Source: an uncultured Oxalobacteraceae bacterium (GTDB lineage Bacteria > Pseudomonadota > Gammaproteobacteria > Burkholderiales > Burkholderiaceae). Taken from it: a DNA stretch of 15,816 nucleotides. Numbering within the stretch: position 1 is the first letter of the stretch; every line of letters begins with the position of its first letter. The notes beneath the pieces are model-generated. The model was not told the origin of the DNA. It saw nothing but the letters and a program-made list of their open reading frames with translations, and searched no databases. Below, one piece after another: positions 7,410-14,720 of this stretch. Where the stretch lies: contig CAMLDH010000060.1 of assembly GCA_946478765.1 (NCBI GenBank), positions 1-15,816 of the forward strand, given 5' to 3'. The position numbers were made by a program, and so were the translations under genes.

Positions 7410-7808
7410 ATGCCAGCGAAAACCGCACATGGAAAATCCGACAAGCCGGAAATTCCCGGCACGATTCTGCGATCCGACAAACATGCACAGCAGATATGGA
7501 GGAGGGCGCACGACAGTGCGGTGACTACCTACGGCGAAGGCGGCCGCGCGCATCGGGTAGCGTATGCGGCGCTCAAGCACCAGTATGAGAAGCGCGGCGA
7601 CCGGTGGGTAAGAAAGGCTCAGCCGGGACCGTCCGATCCGCAAGCCGCCCGCGGGCCGGAGACGTCGCCTGCATCGACGGATAATCCTCCCGCGCCGACG
7701 GCCAGAGGCAAGGTTGCCAAGACTAAACAGGAAGCGCTGGAAAAGGCTAGGCAAGCACGCCAGGAAGACGCGAAAGCACGCCGAAGACAAGCACGAACGG
7801 ATGGTTGA
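7410..7808 (+). CDS. ChaB-domain protein with a long basic C-terminal tail
   Basis: 132 residues. Residues 12-68 match the ChaB fold ('LRSDKHAQQIWRRAHDSAVT', then 'RAHRVAYAALKHQYEKRGDR'), which in E. coli ChaB is a 76-residue protein next to the ChaA cation antiporter. The remaining 64 residues are low complexity, rich in Pro/Ala and then in Lys/Arg/Ala/Gln ('KTKQEALEKARQARQEDAKA'), and so resemble a histone-H1-like or nucleic-acid-binding tail. The function of ChaB proteins is poorly known. Here no cation transporter is adjacent; the divergent neighbour is a SET methyltransferase. GAGTGAG lies about ten bases before the ATG. Domain call good, role unknown. Confidence 0.82.
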   Translation: MPAKTAHGKSDKPEIPGTILRSDKHAQQIWRRAHDSAVTTYGEGGRAHRVAYAALKHQYEKRGDRWVRKAQPGPSDPQAARGPETSPASTDNPPAPTARGKVAKTKQEALEKARQARQEDAKARRRQARTDG

Positions 7809-7983
7809 GCCCGACAGTGCGTAGAGAAAATGTGTTGTCTGCAGGATTGCCCGTCAGGAGTGCGGTATAAATTTTTCCAAAAAATGTAAAAAAGCGGTGG
7901 TGCCGCGCTAGTAGTTCGCCAACCTTCAATTTACGGAAGTGCCATCGGCGTCGCGATTCGGAAGGCGCAATCGAGTTATGCGG

Positions 7984-7989
7984 TATACT
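7984..7989 (+). promoter_or_regulatory. Possible -10 box for infA
   Basis: TATACT matches the sigma-70 -10 consensus at five of six positions. No convincing -35 hexamer is present at 16-18 bases upstream. It lies within a stretch bounded by CGAGT (7972-7976) and ACTCG (7994-7998). Weak evidence. Confidence 0.3.
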
Positions 7990-8202
7990 GCGCACTCGTT
8001 GGGTGGATTATCCCTTTGTTGAATTCATCGTTAGTCCTCCAATCTTTCACCTTCCTCGGTTGCACGCATGTTGGGGCTTCAGGCGTGCTGACTATTTCCA
8101 ATGTTTACCGTCGTGCAATGAGCAGGTGCTCATACGGCCCTTAGAAGCTCTTTTTATTGCTGCCCGTTACACGAGGCATGCAACGAGCGCAAAATCGCAG
8201 CA

Positions 8203-8216
8203 GCCTGCTCGCAGGC
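8203..8216 (+). promoter_or_regulatory. Small hairpin upstream of infA
   Basis: GCCTG and CAGGC pair around a CTCG loop, 44 bases before the infA start. It could shape access to the ribosome site or be incidental; the leader hairpins are the only structure I see there. Confidence 0.3.
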
Positions 8217-8259
8217 CGGCTTGTCCTCCACGGGCAACCCCTTTACATGGAAATGAATA

Positions 8260-8520
8260 ATGTCTAAAGAAGAACTTCTTGAAATGAACGGCCTGGTCGA
8301 GGAAGTGCTTCCGGATTCCCGGTTCCGCGTGAACCTTGACAATGGCCACCAGCTTATTGCCTACACATCGGGGAAAATGCGGATGAACCATATCCGGATT
8401 CTTGCGGGCGACAAGGTGACGCTTGAGTTGTCACCCTACGATCTGAGCAAGGGACGCATTACATTTCGCCATATCGAACAGCGCGGACCGAGCTCGGGGC
8501 AGCAACGCCGCCGGTATTAG
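8260..8520 (+). CDS. infA: Translation initiation factor IF-1
   Basis: 86 residues with the full IF-1 OB fold: [18 protein letters not shown] at the start, '[20 protein letters not shown]' in the middle, then '[27 protein letters not shown]'. IF-1 binds the A site of the 30S subunit during initiation. The start is certain: IF-1 always begins close to this motif, and GGAA lies about nine bases upstream. The C-terminal tail after the OB fold ('[15 protein letters not shown]') is longer than in the 72-residue E. coli protein. Burkholderiales usually carry two infA copies: a short one in the ribosomal-protein operon and a longer, stand-alone one like this. No ribosomal genes are adjacent, so I take this as the second copy. 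It is convergent with ftsH. Confidence 0.96.
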   Translation: MSKEELLEMNGLVEEVLPDSRFRVNLDNGHQLIAYTSGKMRMNHIRILAGDKVTLELSPYDLSKGRITFRHIEQRGPSSGQQRRRY

Positions 8521-8556
8521 AGCGGTTTGCAGATGACGGTAGGGCGGCCCGCGTAG

Positions 8557-8573
8557 GGTGCGCCCTGCGCACC
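8557..8573. repeat. REP-like inverted repeat
   Basis: GGTGCGC-CCT-GCGCACC, a perfect seven-base stem preceded by GTAG. It has the style of the GTAGGGCGC.../...GCGCCCTAC repeats scattered between genes in many proteobacteria, and resembles the larger element at 14639-14697. It lies between the convergent infA and ftsH genes, 36 bases after the infA stop, and may help end transcription although no U-tract follows. Confidence 0.5.
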
Positions 8574-8625
8574 AGTGCATCTAACGTCCGGTACGCGGAG
8601 CGCCCTGGTAGGCCACTCCCCTTTC

Positions 8626-8659
8626 GCAGGCGGATTGCAGGCGGATCGCAGTCGATCCG
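8626..8659. repeat. Short tandem repeat and 7-bp hairpin in the infA-ftsH gap
   Basis: GCAGGCGGATT (8626-8636) is followed directly by GCAGGCGGATC (8637-8647). The second copy runs into CGGATCG-CAGT-CGATCCG (8642-8659), a perfect seven-base stem. It may act as a factor-dependent transcript end between the convergent genes; no T-run flanks it on either strand. Confidence 0.35.
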
Positions 8660-8716
8660 AAATCTCTGCCACACCGCTACCTGATTCGCAAACCGATCTA
8701 AGCGCAATGCCTTGTT

Positions 8717-10585
8717 TCAGGCTGGCGCCGGTGCATTCGGCGAGATGCCGCCGGCCCGACTGGGCCGCTTCCCGGAAGAACCATACTTCGGCGGGCGCGG
8801 GTCGAGGCCGGCCATGATGTCGTCGATCTGGTCCGCATCAAGGGTTTCCCACTCGAGCAGCGCCTTGCTCATCGCTTCCACCTTGTCCCGATTCGCTTCC
8901 AGCAGGCGGCGCGCCAATACGTACTGGCGGTCGAGGAGACTGCGAATTTCATCATCGACTTTTTGCTGCGTCTCTTCAGACACCGATTTCGATGCCATGC
9001 CCAAACCTGCGTCCCGATCGTCCATGTACACCATGGTCCCCAGCGCGGCCGACATGCCGTAGCGTGTCACCATCGCGCGCGCCAGGTTGGTCGCACGCTC
9101 GAAATCATTCGAGGCGCCGGTGGATTTCTGGTCCAGGAAGAGCTCTTCCGCAATCCGTCCGCCAAACAGGATCGCGATGTCTTCCAGCATCTTGTCCTTG
9201 TACCTGTTCACGCGATCGTGTTCCGGCAATTGCCAGGTCAACCCGAGCGCATAGCCGCGCGGCATGATGGTGACCTTGTGCACCGGATCGGCGGTCGGCA
9301 GCAGCTTGGCCACCACCGCATGGCCTGACTCGTGATACGCGGTGTTGCGCCGCTCTTCCTCGCGGATCACCGCCGATTGGCGTGCCGGTCCCATGATGAT
9401 CTTGTCTTTCGCATCCTCGAAGTCCTGCATGTCGACTACCTGCTTGTCGCGACGCGCAGCGAACAACGCCGATTCATTCACCAGATTGGCCAGTTCAGCG
9501 CCGGAAAAGCCGGGCGTGCCGCGCGCCAGTACATTGGCCTGCACGTCCCCGGCAATCGGCACCTTGCGCATGTGGACTTGCAGGATTTGCTCGCGTCCGC
9601 GAATGTCCGGCAAGCCCACGGTCACCTGCCGGTCGAAACGGCCCGGACGCAACAAGGCCTTGTCCAGCACATCGGCCCGATTCGTCGCCGCAATCACGAT
9701 GACGCCGGAACTGGCTTCGAAACCGTCCATCTCCACCAGCAACTGGTTCAGCGTCTGTTCGCGCTCGTCGTTGCCGCCACCCATGCCGCCGCCGCGTGCA
9801 CGACCGACCGCGTCGATCTCGTCGATAAACACGATGCAAGGGGAATGCTTTTTGGCGGTGTCAAACAGGTCGCGCACACGCGACGCACCGACGCCGACAA
9901 ACATCTCGACAAAGTCCGATCCGGAAATGCTAAAGAACGGCACCTTCGCTTCGCCTGCGATCGCACGCGCAAGCAAGGTCTTGCCCGTGCCGGGCGGACC
10001 CACCATCAATATGCCGCGCGGAATGCGGCCGCCCAGTTGCTGAAACCTGTGCGGGGCGCGCAGGAACTCGACAATTTCCTCGACTTCTTCCTTGGCCTCG
10101 TCGCAACCGGCCACATCGGCGAAGGTGCCCAGGTTGGCATTTTCATCGAGCATGCGCGCTTTGGATTTCCCCATCGAAAGCGGGCCGCCTTTGCCGCCGC
10201 CTTGCGATTTACGCATGAAGAAAATCCATACCCCGAACATCAGCAGCATCGGAAACCAGGAAATGAACATCTGTGACAGGAAAGACGGGCCTTCAGGATA
10301 TCGGACATCGAATTTGACGCCGTTATCGATCAAGTCATTGATCAGGCCGCGATCCAGAATGGTCGAGGTCGTCTTCAGTAGCATGCCGTCATTGGTCACC
10401 GCGACGATGCTCGTTCCCTCGATCACCGCCTCCTTGATTTTCTTGGCTTTGACTTCCTCCAGAAAATCCGAATACGCAAGCGCAGTGGCGGCAGTGGCGC
10501 CGGCGCTGTTGAATTGACTGATGGCGATGAGGGCGGCAATCACGATCGCCGCCAAGAGGGAGATTTGAGAATACTTTAGCTTCAC
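8717..10585 (-). CDS. ftsH: ATP-dependent zinc metalloprotease FtsH (probable second copy)
   Basis: 622 residues. There are two membrane segments (about 7-24 and 107-124) flanking a periplasmic domain. Then comes the AAA+ module with Walker A GPPGTGKT 196-203, pore loop FVEMFVG 225-231, Walker B FIDEID 253-258, and a second region of homology ending in LLRPGRFDR (311-319; arginine fingers Arg313 and Arg316). The zinc protease domain follows, with HESGH 418-422 and the third ligand Asp494. FtsH degrades misassembled membrane proteins and short-lived regulators at the inner membrane. All catalytic residues are intact. The start is a GTG with AGGA eight bases upstream. The main FtsH of betaproteobacteria normally sits beside rlmE and folP; neither is here, so this is probably an additional paralogue. 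A good promoter lies at 10685-10712. Confidence 0.95.
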   Translation of the reverse strand: MKLKYSQISLLAAIVIAALIAISQFNSAGATAATALAYSDFLEEVKAKKIKEAVIEGTSIVAVTNDGMLLKTTSTILDRGLINDLIDNGVKFDVRYPEGPSFLSQMFISWFPMLLMFGVWIFFMRKSQGGGKGGPLSMGKSKARMLDENANLGTFADVAGCDEAKEEVEEIVEFLRAPHRFQQLGGRIPRGILMVGPPGTGKTLLARAIAGEAKVPFFSISGSDFVEMFVGVGASRVRDLFDTAKKHSPCIVFIDEIDAVGRARGGGMGGGNDEREQTLNQLLVEMDGFEASSGVIVIAATNRADVLDKALLRPGRFDRQVTVGLPDIRGREQILQVHMRKVPIAGDVQANVLARGTPGFSGAELANLVNESALFAARRDKQVVDMQDFEDAKDKIIMGPARQSAVIREEERRNTAYHESGHAVVAKLLPTADPVHKVTIMPRGYALGLTWQLPEHDRVNRYKDKMLEDIAILFGGRIAEELFLDQKSTGASNDFERATNLARAMVTRYGMSAALGTMVYMDDRDAGLGMASKSVSEETQQKVDDEIRSLLDRQYVLARRLLEANRDKVEAMSKALLEWETLDADQIDDIMAGLDPRPPKYGSSGKRPSRAGGISPNAPAPA

Positions 10586-10684
10586 TAACGTTCCTAAATG
10601 ACAATGACAACGTATTTCGCCTGTTCAGCCTGATGTGCGGCAGAACGGGAAGGCATGCAGGACATCTGCAAATGCACTCCAGCC

Positions 10685-10712
10685 ATTTTACGCAGAATCG
10701 GGACGCAGCCAA
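10685..10712 (-). promoter_or_regulatory. Sigma-70-type promoter of ftsH
   Basis: On the minus strand, TTGGCT (10712-10707) and TAAAAT (10690-10685) are separated by 16 bases. They match the consensus at four and five of six positions. Transcription would start near 10678, leaving a leader of about 90 nt. I see no heat-shock (sigma-32) consensus in the region. Confidence 0.5.
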
Positions 10713-10716
10713 TCTT

Positions 10717-10736
10717 TTGTTGAGTTGATCCAACAA
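10717..10736. promoter_or_regulatory. Inverted repeat upstream of the ftsH promoter, possible operator
   Basis: TTGTTG and CAACAA (six bases each) flank AGTTGATC, directly upstream of the -35 box. Size and position suit a dimeric regulator site, but no known operator is matched. Confidence 0.25.
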
Positions 10737-10844
10737 GCGGGGTGCCTGTAGAATCGGTTTTCTGCTTTTCGTAGGTTTGTTAATGCGGAGACAATTCGAT
10801 GTTGTACAAATACGTTAAATGGCACTAATACTTGTTAATCAACA

Positions 10845-10880
10845 GGGCGCAGATTCGCGCCCGTTATCACGGCGTTAGGC
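10845..10880 (+). other. attC-like half-site upstream of the GNAT gene
   Basis: A hairpin GGGCGC-AGATTC-GCGCCC (10845-10862) is followed by GTTATCACGGCGTTAGGC. Its last seven bases, GTTAGGC (10874-10880), fit the integron core site GTTRRRY, and the order hairpin, spacer, GCGTTAGGC is the usual right half of an attC site. The left half is not recognisable: only AAC pairs with GTT around a bulged A. The GNAT ATG comes 26 bases later, as expected for a cassette gene. Confidence 0.4.
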
Positions 10881-10905
10881 CTCGCCGGAAGAGAAGAGAA
10901 ACGCC

Positions 10906-11442
10906 ATGACGAACACCGGACTCACCCACAGACTTGCGCGCATTGACGACCTCGATGCGCTGAGAGACCTGATAAACGCGGCAATCTCCGAGTTGCAGAA
11001 GCCTTTCCTCGACAAAAGCCAGATCGCCTCAAGCCGAACGATCATGGGGCTAGACACTCAACTCGTCGAAGACGGCACGTACTTCATAGTCGAATTACAC
11101 GGCAAGCTCGCTGGCTGTGGCGGCTGGAGCCGTCGTGCCACGCTCTACGGCGGCGATCAATCGCCGGGTCGTAGCGCTACTCTGTTGGATCCGACGCAGG
11201 ATGCAGCACGAGTGCGCGCCATGTACACCCATCCTGACCACGTGCGCAAGGGAGTGGGGCGCACGATCCTGGAGCTGTGCGAGGCAGCCGCCAGGCGTGA
11301 AGGCTTCAGCAGAGTCGAGCTCATGGCCACGATGGGGGGTGAACCGCTCTATCGTGTCTGCGGCTATGAAGCCATTGAGCGATTGGCAGACGACCGAGGC
11401 GGGGCCGCCGTGCCTCTCCTGAGAATGCGCAAGTCACTGTAA
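10906..11442 (+). CDS. GNAT-family N-acetyltransferase
   Basis: 178 residues with the Gcn5-related fold. The N-terminal β1-α1 region reads 'HRLARIDDLDALRDLINAAI'. β4 and the acetyl-CoA pyrophosphate loop are at about 100-120 ('RVRAMYTHPDHVRKGVGRTI', with the R/K-x-G-x-G element at 114-118), and the C-terminal motif is 'VELMATMGGEPLYRVCGYEA'. It transfers an acetyl group from acetyl-CoA to an amine; the substrate cannot be told from the sequence. A purine-rich stretch (GGAAGAGAAGAG) lies about ten bases before the ATG. The gene stands alone. It is bounded by an inverted pair, ATCACGGCGTTAGG before it and CCTAACGCCGTCAT after it (13 of 14 matching), which looks like an integron gene cassette. 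GNATs are among the commonest cassette genes. Confidence 0.88.
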   Translation: MTNTGLTHRLARIDDLDALRDLINAAISELQKPFLDKSQIASSRTIMGLDTQLVEDGTYFIVELHGKLAGCGGWSRRATLYGGDQSPGRSATLLDPTQDAARVRAMYTHPDHVRKGVGRTILELCEAAARREGFSRVELMATMGGEPLYRVCGYEAIERLADDRGGAAVPLLRMRKSL

Positions 11443-11452
11443 TCACGCTCCC

Positions 11453-11492
11453 CCCTAACGCCGTCATTTCGCAGGGTAAAATGACGGCCGTT
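11453..11492 (+). other. attC-like hairpin or terminator downstream of the GNAT gene
   Basis: CCCTAAC (11453-11459) is followed by GCCGTCATTT (11460-11469), a nine-base loop, and AAATGACGGC (11479-11488), a perfect ten-base stem. CGTT (11489-11492) can then pair with AACG (11457-11460) if one C is bulged out. AAC and GTT at the outer ends with an extrahelical base are attC features. The right core (GTTTCCC) departs from GTTRRRY. The same structure could serve as a transcription terminator for the GNAT gene, although its T-run is short. Confidence 0.4.
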
Positions 11493-11565
11493 TCCCCCAT
11501 TGCATGATCTTGAATGCTTGGGCGGTCGCATTTTCCCTCCTTTCCCCCGGTACGATAAGCTGACG

Positions 11566-12639
11566 ATGCCCCCAATTGCGAACGAAGAACCGCCCCTTCA
11601 ACCCTGCGCTACGCGCATTAACAACATCCCCAAGGAAGCGATCGATGCAGCGGAAAAGCATCTGGGGGACATTCTTTCGATGGCGATGGAGCATGCGCAT
11701 CCGCAGGCGGCGGTGGTCGTATCGGATGCGCGATGTGAGCTCGCGGTTGCTCTTGCCGAGGGTTACCGGCGCTGTCTTCCTACTGCGAGATTCATCGATT
11801 TTGATACGGTGTCTGCGGAGACTGTCCTCGCTGCTTTTGATCCCCTCGCACCGGGCGATCTGGTCGTGCTCATTCAATCGACCAACTTTCGCCTGGAGGC
11901 TTACCGCATTCGCGTCGAACTCTTCAAACGCGCGCTGAAGGTAATTGAGCATCCGCATCTGGCCCGCATGCCGGGACCGCAAGCGCTCTACTACATCGAG
12001 TCGCTGGCCTATGATCCCGCCTATTTTCGAGGCGTGGGCAATGCGCTGAAGCGGCGCATTGATCGCGCGTCTTCAGGGGTGGTCGATAGCGGCGGTGAGC
12101 GCCTGCTCTTCGCTTCGCCCTTTGAGTCCGCGAAACTGAACGTGGGCGATTACACTGACATGAAAAACATCGGTGGCCAGTTCCCGATCGGCGAGGTTTT
12201 TACGGAAGCACAAGACCTGGAGGCAGTGAACGGACGCGTGCGCATTTTTGTTTTTGGCGACACGTCATTTACGGTCAACAAGCCGGAAGCGCCCATTACA
12301 CTGGTGGTCACGAAGGGAAGGGTGAGCGGCGTGATCGATTCCACGCCTGAGTTCGACAAGGTGCTCGCCAATATTCGCGCCGATGAGGGCGAGGTGTGGG
12401 TGCGTGAACTGGGCTTCGGCATGAACCGCGCCTTTACACGGGAGCGGACGGTCAGCGATATCGGTACCTACGAACGCATGTGCGGCATTCATCTGTCGCT
12501 CGGCGCCAAACACGGGGTCTATAACAAACCCAATTTCAGGCGCGCCGACACCCGACATCATGTTGACGTCTTTGCCGTAACGGAATCCGTCACCCTTGAC
12601 GATGACGTGGTGTATCGCAACGGCGCCTGGCAGGTTTGA
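11566..12639 (+). CDS. M29-like metallo-aminopeptidase family protein
   Basis: 357 residues. The C-terminal two thirds match the aminopeptidase M29/AmpT-AmpS fold, which also includes NicX-type ring-cleaving dioxygenases. Visible family motifs are 'NIGGQFPIGEVFTEA' (Glu210), 'VWVRELGFGMN' (Glu281), 'CGIHLSLGAKHG' (His309) and 'TRHHVDVFA' (His331/His332, Asp334). These correspond to the acidic and histidine metal ligands of M29 enzymes, so a metal-dependent hydrolase or dioxygenase active site appears complete. The N-terminal part is divergent. Whether it cleaves peptides or an aromatic ring cannot be decided. I start at ATG 11566; the frame continues upstream to a TTG at 11500, overlapping the hairpin end, with no ribosome site. 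It is convergent with the next gene, with five bases between the stops. Confidence 0.8.
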   Translation: MPPIANEEPPLQPCATRINNIPKEAIDAAEKHLGDILSMAMEHAHPQAAVVVSDARCELAVALAEGYRRCLPTARFIDFDTVSAETVLAAFDPLAPGDLVVLIQSTNFRLEAYRIRVELFKRALKVIEHPHLARMPGPQALYYIESLAYDPAYFRGVGNALKRRIDRASSGVVDSGGERLLFASPFESAKLNVGDYTDMKNIGGQFPIGEVFTEAQDLEAVNGRVRIFVFGDTSFTVNKPEAPITLVVTKGRVSGVIDSTPEFDKVLANIRADEGEVWVRELGFGMNRAFTRERTVSDIGTYERMCGIHLSLGAKHGVYNKPNFRRADTRHHVDVFAVTESVTLDDDVVYRNGAWQV

Positions 12640-12644
12640 CCGGA

Positions 12645-13883
12645 TTATTTTTTCGCCTTCTTCGGCTTTTTTGCCTTGGTATCGACGCTGCAATTCTCAT
12701 CCAGAAACTGCAGCGCCCGAACATAGCGCGTGTCCGACTCATCCAGCAGTCTCTCGGTCGCCTCCGGCAAGAATTCTTCTTCCCAGAGCGACAACAAGTT
12801 GTGCTTGATCTCGAACGGCGCCGACTGCTCGATGAAAGTCGAGACTGCCGTGCTGTCGAATCCATTCTTGCGGACCTGGCGCACCATCGCCCGCGCCTCG
12901 GCGTCGGACACCGTCGTCTTTGGTTTTGCACCAGTGGCAAGGCACATGAAGAGCGTCAGGCGGGAGTACGGGTCTTCCTTGCCGCCGGTGGCATCGTGCC
13001 ACGCCTTCGATACAAACTTATCGAAGCTGTCGACGTCCTCCAGTCCGGTTTCGCACATGAAGTAGCGCGACTCGAAGATATTCAGCAAACCGTCAAGCGC
13101 CATGCCGGCATCGAGCAGTAACGGCGCGTCGTGCTTTTCCATCTCGCGCCGGATGCCGTCCGCGATTTCTTTGTAGTCGTCCGGAACGTCATCCAGCACG
13201 GCCTTTGGAATGCGCATCTTGCCGTCGGCCAGCACCTTGGTTCGGACGGCGTCGACCAGCCGGGCAAATTGGTCGCGGCTCGCGCATGGTTTCTCGCCGC
13301 CGAACCGCATCAGGAGCGCGCTGCGGATCACGGTTTCGAGCGCAATGAAATCGAGCGACGAGCGCGCTATGCCCATGTGATCGGCAAACCAGAGCCCGGC
13401 AGTCATGATGGCGGCGGTCTCTTGCCGGTGCTTGCGTTCTTTCCGGTAGGCGCCCAGCGAAAACGGTTTCGCCAGGGTGCGTTCATCCTGGAAGTCCTTG
13501 AGTGCATGCCCTTTGATGTCGCCGTAGACCGTGGATTCGGGCATCGCGTGCAATTTTTTCAGCATGTCGTTGCCGCTGCGCGAATGGAACAGGAAGCTGT
13601 TGTCGCGCAGCGAGCAGGCCGCCTTTTCCAGATCGTCGCCGCAACTGTCTTCCAGGTAGAGGCTCACCAGATTGACGATGCGTTTGCGCGCATTCTCAAG
13701 ATCGGTGTAGAGGTGGCTGGTGCCGAAATGTTCGGCGACCTGCACCGTGCCCTTGGCGCCGTCGCTGATGATGGCCTGGCATTTTGCGGTGTCGATGAGG
13801 CCGTGCTGCACGCCAAAGCAAAGCGCCTTTTCAAAAAAAGGCCGCTTGTCGACGATGGCGATGTTCTGTTTGTTGTCGGTCAT
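12645..13883 (-). CDS. Conserved-looking soluble protein of unknown function, J-domain cluster
   Basis: 412 residues, predicted mostly helical, with no signal peptide, no membrane segment and no nucleotide-binding motif that I can see. A central block (about 95-200) contains 'FLFHSRSGNDMLKKLHAMPE', 'GAYRKERKHRQETAAIMTAG' and 'LETVIRSALLMRFGG'. The C-terminus is a Lys-rich tail ('DTKAKKPKKAKK'), a possible nucleic-acid or ribosome contact. I do not recognise the family. It is the last gene of the minus-strand cluster, 29 bases after the 234-residue gene, and probably co-transcribed. Codon use and the ordinary amino-acid balance indicate a real protein. Coding status good, function unknown. Confidence 0.8.
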   Translation of the reverse strand: MTDNKQNIAIVDKRPFFEKALCFGVQHGLIDTAKCQAIISDGAKGTVQVAEHFGTSHLYTDLENARKRIVNLVSLYLEDSCGDDLEKAACSLRDNSFLFHSRSGNDMLKKLHAMPESTVYGDIKGHALKDFQDERTLAKPFSLGAYRKERKHRQETAAIMTAGLWFADHMGIARSSLDFIALETVIRSALLMRFGGEKPCASRDQFARLVDAVRTKVLADGKMRIPKAVLDDVPDDYKEIADGIRREMEKHDAPLLLDAGMALDGLLNIFESRYFMCETGLEDVDSFDKFVSKAWHDATGGKEDPYSRLTLFMCLATGAKPKTTVSDAEARAMVRQVRKNGFDSTAVSTFIEQSAPFEIKHNLLSLWEEEFLPEATERLLDESDTRYVRALQFLDENCSVDTKAKKPKKAKK

Positions 13884-13912
13884 GAAGTGCAGGAGTGGGG
13901 TGGGCGGACGCG

Positions 13913-14617
13913 TTACAGCGCCGACTCCTCGGACGAGGCCAGGCCGGGTTTGGTTTCCCTGGCGGCGATTTTGGGTTCCGACGTATCGAGCTCGGTCCTT
14001 TGCTGTTCCTCGCTCTCCAGCGCCGCTTCCAGCTGCAGGCGTTTCTTCATCCGGGCTTTCAGGACCGGGACAATCTGTTCATACATGTCGTGATGGTCGT
14101 GCTTGAGCAACCAGGTCAGCTCGCGCCAGTCGTGGTCGCTCGCCTCGGATCGTTCGACATCATCGCCTTCTTCCGTGTGGTGGCGGTTGAAGGTGCCGAA
14201 CTGCGCGAAATGGACGACTGCCTCGTCATGGTCGGATAAATAGTCGATCAACGCTTCGCAGCCGCCGTCAACATCACCGATCGCATCGAGGAATTCGCCG
14301 GTTTGCGCGCCCTCACGGAACAAGACTGCATTGACCATGCCGCGCAGGCGGGCATGGGTAGGGTCGGCGTAGAGTTTCTCCATCACCAAGGTGCGGGCGA
14401 ACTGTTCCGGCGTCACCAGCAGGTTGACCACCGATTCCTTGGACGCGTCGTATTCGCGGATGATGGCGAGCAGGTCTTTCGGCGGCAGCTCTTCGAGCAC
14501 GGCGACCAGCGCGTGATCGCCGTCTGATTCCGCCAGAGAGACGAGTGCGAATTCCGCGCCCGCTATGTCGCCGGCGCGGATGAGATTTGCTGCTTTCACT
14601 ACGAGCGAATGGGACAT
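13913..14617 (-). CDS. Helical protein of unknown function, J-domain cluster
   Basis: 234 residues. The first 90 are regular helix pairs ('AANLIRAGDIAGAEFALVSL', then 'LEELPPKDLLAIIREYDASK'), which recall TPR/HEAT-like or MgtE-N-like helical repeats, but no family can be named. A His/Asp-rich middle ('HDHHDMYEQ') and a charged, probably disordered C-terminus (about 190-234) follow. There is no signal peptide or membrane segment, so it is likely cytoplasmic. It is third in the cluster; 103 bases containing a REP-like element separate it from the 174-residue gene. The start ATG at 14617 has only a weak TGAG upstream. It could be a scaffold or adaptor; that is inference. Confidence 0.78.
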   Translation of the reverse strand: MSHSLVVKAANLIRAGDIAGAEFALVSLAESDGDHALVAVLEELPPKDLLAIIREYDASKESVVNLLVTPEQFARTLVMEKLYADPTHARLRGMVNAVLFREGAQTGEFLDAIGDVDGGCEALIDYLSDHDEAVVHFAQFGTFNRHHTEEGDDVERSEASDHDWRELTWLLKHDHHDMYEQIVPVLKARMKKRLQLEAALESEEQQRTELDTSEPKIAARETKPGLASSEESAL

Positions 14618-14638
14618 GAACTACTCATTTAAAAAATG

Positions 14639-14697
14639 GGGCGCATCGTGATACGCCGTATGGGTTGCCGAAATAGCCGGCGCATCACGATGCGCCC
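14639..14697. repeat. REP-like inverted pair inside the J-domain cluster
   Basis: GGGCGCATCGTGATACGCC (14639-14657) and GGCGCATCACGATGCGCCC (14679-14697) are inverted copies that match at 18 of 19 positions, with a 21-base centre; TAC follows the right arm. This is the size and form of a REP pair (BIME-like). The mRNA would form a long stem between two genes of the cluster and could pause transcription, protect the upstream message or reduce read-through. Confidence 0.72.
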
Positions 14698-14720
14698 TAC
14701 GAAGTCATTTGGACAATCTA

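Larger units (their letters stand above)
7809..8259 (+). other. Gene-free stretch; probable long leader of infA
   Basis: 451 bases between the ChaB gene and infA. The first part has an A+T-rich tract (7866-7894, starting with TATAAA) and a TATACT box at 7984-7989. If TATACT is the -10, transcription would begin near 7996, giving a leader of about 264 nt. This leader holds two small hairpins: ATGAGC-AGGT-GCTCAT (about 8118-8133) and GCCTG-CTCG-CAGGC (8203-8216). A GTG-started open frame from 8003 ends in TAA at 8258-8260, overlapping the infA ATG, but its amino-acid content looks non-coding. I see no conserved gene here. Confidence 0.5.

Noticed and set aside
7263..7790. N-terminal extension of the SET protein to about 350 residues
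   Set aside because: The extension is antisense to the ChaB gene and is Arg/Cys/Leu-rich with no domain; the SET similarity begins near 7247.
8003..8260. An 85-residue protein before infA
   Set aside because: The GTG start has no ribosome site and the composition (Cys, His, Arg and Pro without pattern) is not protein-like. Only the overlap with the infA start is of interest, and it is listed as part of the leader finding.
9332..10276. Long plus-strand open frame of 314 codons opposite ftsH
   Set aside because: It is antisense to a certain gene with complete FtsH motifs, and its translation is rich in His, Arg and Gln with no domain. G+C-rich coding DNA commonly leaves such frames open.
11500..11565. 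TTG start for the M29-like protein
   Set aside because: There is no ribosome site, it begins eight bases after the hairpin, and the added residues have no family match; ATG 11566 is more plausible.
13131..14093. Long plus-strand open frame of 320 codons opposite the J-domain cluster
   Set aside because: It spans two minus-strand genes and the gap between them and shows no domain. The minus-strand frames have normal protein composition and operon-like spacing.
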